NCBI GenBank assembly: GCA_947097085.1
Contig: CAMUQR010000017.1
Span: 1-13,729, forward strand
DNA length: 13,729 nucleotides
From: an uncultured Candidatus Saccharibacteria bacterium
GTDB taxonomy: Bacteria > Patescibacteriota > Saccharimonadia > Saccharimonadales > Saccharimonadaceae
Direction of reading: 5' to 3'
Position 1 is the stretch's first letter; each line of letters starts with the position of its first letter. The notes under the pieces are model-generated. The model had not been told where the DNA came from. It did not search any database and was given only the letters and a program-made list of their open reading frames with translations. Shown piece after piece: positions 11,732 through 13,729 of this stretch. Both the position numbers and the translations under genes were made by a program.

Positions 11732-13714
11732 ATGAAATATTCTCTTGGACTTGATATTGGTACGAGCTCAATCGGCTGGGCAGTGCTGGATTTAGATAAA
11801 AAGCGTATTCACGATTTGGGGGTGAGGATTTTTGAGCGGCCAGAAGATCCTCAAAACGGCGATTCACTCGCCAAACCTCGCCGTGACGCACGTTCAGCTC
11901 GCCGCCGTTTAAAACGTCGTCGCCAGCGCCTAAACCACCTAAAGCAATTTTTTGTCGACCAAAACATCCTCACCAAAGATCAAGTTGAAGAAGTTCTAAA
12001 TTACAAATCTGATTTCAACAAATTAGACGTGTATGGTCTGCGAACAAAAGCACTCACCGAGGAGTTATCGCCTGAAGAATTACTCAAAGTTTTATATCAA
12101 ATCGCCAAACGACGCGGCTTTAAATCAAACCGCAAGGTCGTGGAAGAGTCAGACAAAGAAGGCGGTCGTGTCACTAGCGCCATCAAAGCTAATGAAAAGT
12201 TTCTCGCTGATAACAATTACACAACTGTCGGCGATGCGCTGAGTCGCGATGAAAAATTCGCTTTGCATAAGCGCAATAAACGCGACGACTATACCAATAG
12301 TTTTGCGCGCGATGACTTTTTGCGCGAATTAGAGGCGATAATCAAGACTCAGCGAAACTACGCCCTGAAAAATGTTCCCGAACGGACCATTAACGAATTG
12401 ATTTATGGAATTAACGACGAACAAGTCATCAATGTAAGTGCCATCATGTACCAGCGTCCATTTATGACTAAAGAGCTAATCGAAAAGATGGTCGGCAAGT
12501 GTACTTTTGAAGATGGCGAGAAGAGAGCGCCAAAAGCCAGCTATAGTTTCGAGGTATTTCGCCTGGCAAGCGATTTATCACACCTCGTCTTCATTCCCCG
12601 TGATGCCAGCAAACGCCAGGCCAAGCGTGAAAATCTAGAGGTAAGATTGTCTTCAGAACAAATTATCAAAGTCATTGATCTAGCCAAAAACCAAAAAAGC
12701 TTAACCTACAAAAAGGTGCGTAGTACCGCAGGAATTAGTGAAGACTACGTGCCAAAAGATGTACGCGGTAAGAAGAAAGAGGGTGACGAATTCGGTGAAG
12801 ACAATACTTTTGGCGGCCTAAAAGCGTATAGCGACATCAGGTTAGCGCTGAAAGATTTAACAGAAGATTGGGCGAAAATTGATAATGAATCGGCGATCAA
12901 TCAAATCGCCTACATCCTCACTGCGCAAAAAGCCGACGAGGACATTCAAGCTGAACTAGATTCACTGCCACTTTCTAACAAAGCCAAAGAAGCTATCGTC
13001 AAAATTAAGCCAACCAATTTCAGAGCATTCGGGCATCTATCAATCAAGGCTTTGCAAAAAATCACGCCGCACATTCTTGAGGGTATGACTTACGACAAAG
13101 CCTGCGAGGCAGCTGGCTACAACTTCAAAAAGCAATCTGCCAGCCTGGAGCAAATTACCAACCCTGTCGTCAAGCGTGCCATCACCCAAACGCTGAAGGT
13201 TGTTTGCGCCATTAAGCGTAAATATGGCAAACCATATTTCATCAAAGTTGAAACTGCTCGCGACTTAGCGAAAAACTTCAAAGATCGTAAAGCAATTGAA
13301 AATGAAAATAAGGAAAATCAAGCATGCAACCAAAGCATTATTCAGACACTAAACGAGAACGGCATAGTCACCCCAACCGGTCAGCAAATCATTAAAGTCA
13401 AGCTCTACCGCGAACAGCAGGGCAAGTGCTTGTACTCTGGCAATCCAATTGACTTTGAAACCATGCTACGCGATGACAACGCTTATCAGGTTGACCATAT
13501 CGTACCGTTTTCGCGTTCCAACAATGACGGAATTGCTAACAAAGTTTTGGTATTCACAGAGGAGAATCAAAAGAAAGCCGACAGAACGCCATTTGAATAC
13601 TTCGGCGCGGACGAAAAACACTGGAGAGAATTTGTAGCTAGAGTAGAATCAATATACAAAACACGCGATGTTAGGACGCCTGACAAGACGACAAACGTCG
13701 CCAACTACCAATAG
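11732..13714 (+). CDS. cas9: Cas9 endonuclease, type II-C-like, truncated after HNH
   Basis: RNA-guided DNA nuclease of a type II CRISPR system. From the ATG at 11732 there are 660 residues. RuvC-I is SLGLDIGTSSIGWAVLD with catalytic D8. An arginine-rich bridge helix lies near 49-72, and RRGFKSN in the REC lobe near 127-133. RuvC-II is FIKVETARDL with E507. HNH is VDHIVPFSRS with D588 and H589, plus N603 and N612 in ANKVLVFTEENQ. The compact REC lobe, with HNH near residue 590, fits ~1,000-1,100-residue II-C enzymes such as those of Neisseria. Resemblance ends near residue 642. The last ~18 residues before the TAG look unrelated, and RuvC-III (with its HHAxDA motif) and the PAM-interacting domain are absent. 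This may be a frameshift, or sequence error at a contig end only 15 bases away. As written, the product could not form a complete RuvC nuclease. Confidence 0.93.
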   Translation: MKYSLGLDIGTSSIGWAVLDLDKKRIHDLGVRIFERPEDPQNGDSLAKPRRDARSARRRLKRRRQRLNHLKQFFVDQNILTKDQVEEVLNYKSDFNKLDVYGLRTKALTEELSPEELLKVLYQIAKRRGFKSNRKVVEESDKEGGRVTSAIKANEKFLADNNYTTVGDALSRDEKFALHKRNKRDDYTNSFARDDFLRELEAIIKTQRNYALKNVPERTINELIYGINDEQVINVSAIMYQRPFMTKELIEKMVGKCTFEDGEKRAPKASYSFEVFRLASDLSHLVFIPRDASKRQAKRENLEVRLSSEQIIKVIDLAKNQKSLTYKKVRSTAGISEDYVPKDVRGKKKEGDEFGEDNTFGGLKAYSDIRLALKDLTEDWAKIDNESAINQIAYILTAQKADEDIQAELDSLPLSNKAKEAIVKIKPTNFRAFGHLSIKALQKITPHILEGMTYDKACEAAGYNFKKQSASLEQITNPVVKRAITQTLKVVCAIKRKYGKPYFIKVETARDLAKNFKDRKAIENENKENQACNQSIIQTLNENGIVTPTGQQIIKVKLYREQQGKCLYSGNPIDFETMLRDDNAYQVDHIVPFSRSNNDGIANKVLVFTEENQKKADRTPFEYFGADEKHWREFVARVESIYKTRDVRTPDKTTNVANYQ

Positions 13715-13729
13715 AACGGCTAGGCGATG

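Noticed and set aside
11464..13729. A CRISPR array near cas9.
   Set aside because: No set of regularly spaced direct repeats was found anywhere in the window; the array, if any, must lie beyond the right edge.

Overview
The window looks like a slice of a small-genome bacterium, most likely from the Candidate Phyla Radiation (Patescibacteria), possibly a Saccharibacteria relative. This placement is an inference. It rests on compact, overlapping genes, shortened or motif-altered versions of universal enzymes (RSH, RpiB, Rpe, a PfkB-like protein), proteins with no recognisable family, and promoters that appear to give leaderless mRNAs. UGA acts as a normal stop: the PfkB-like gene ends in TGA inside an ATGA overlap. 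That argues against the code-25 lineages Gracilibacteria and Absconditabacteria.

Layout. (1) 1-217, minus: the start of a small AT-rich SAP-domain-like protein, cut by the window edge. (2) 307-1809, minus: a (p)ppGpp synthetase/hydrolase (RSH) that stops shortly after its TGS domain. (3) 1945-6289, plus: a tightly packed carbon-metabolism operon of GAPDH, RpiB, an Rpe-like epimerase, a degenerate PfkB-family protein, an unrecognised 325-residue protein and a 114-residue membrane protein. Most junctions are TAATG or ATGA overlaps. RSH and the operon diverge from a 135-bp promoter region. (4) 6324-6686, minus: a 120-residue, three-helix membrane protein with a strong Shine-Dalgarno and a near-perfect palindrome over its promoter. 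(5) 6776-8755, minus: UvrB, diverging from (6) 8821-11115, plus: a membrane-anchored L,D-transpeptidase with a very long charged cytoplasmic N-terminus. (7) 11170-11245: tRNA-Gly(GCC) with its own promoter and a bidirectional terminator. The invariant tertiary pair G19-C56 reads as U19-A56. (8) 11293-11463, minus: a 56-residue coiled-coil-like protein. (9) 11563-11678, plus: a putative tracrRNA made of four hairpins ending in an intrinsic terminator. (10) 11732-13714, plus: the N-terminal two thirds of a type II-C-like Cas9, ending just after HNH.

How the parts fit. The operon joins the interconversion of pentose phosphates to glyceraldehyde-3-phosphate oxidation, as expected in a fermentative cell with reduced central metabolism. 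The right end is the beginning of a type II CRISPR locus with the order tracrRNA then cas9. No CRISPR array, cas1 or cas2 is in view. The Cas9 frame loses family resemblance about 60-75 bases before the window end, so it is either a broken gene or low-quality contig-end sequence.

The points most worth a second look are the covarying tRNA elbow, the tracrRNA architecture with its predicted repeat sequence, the cas9 truncation, the inactive-looking PfkB paralogue, and the operator-like palindrome.
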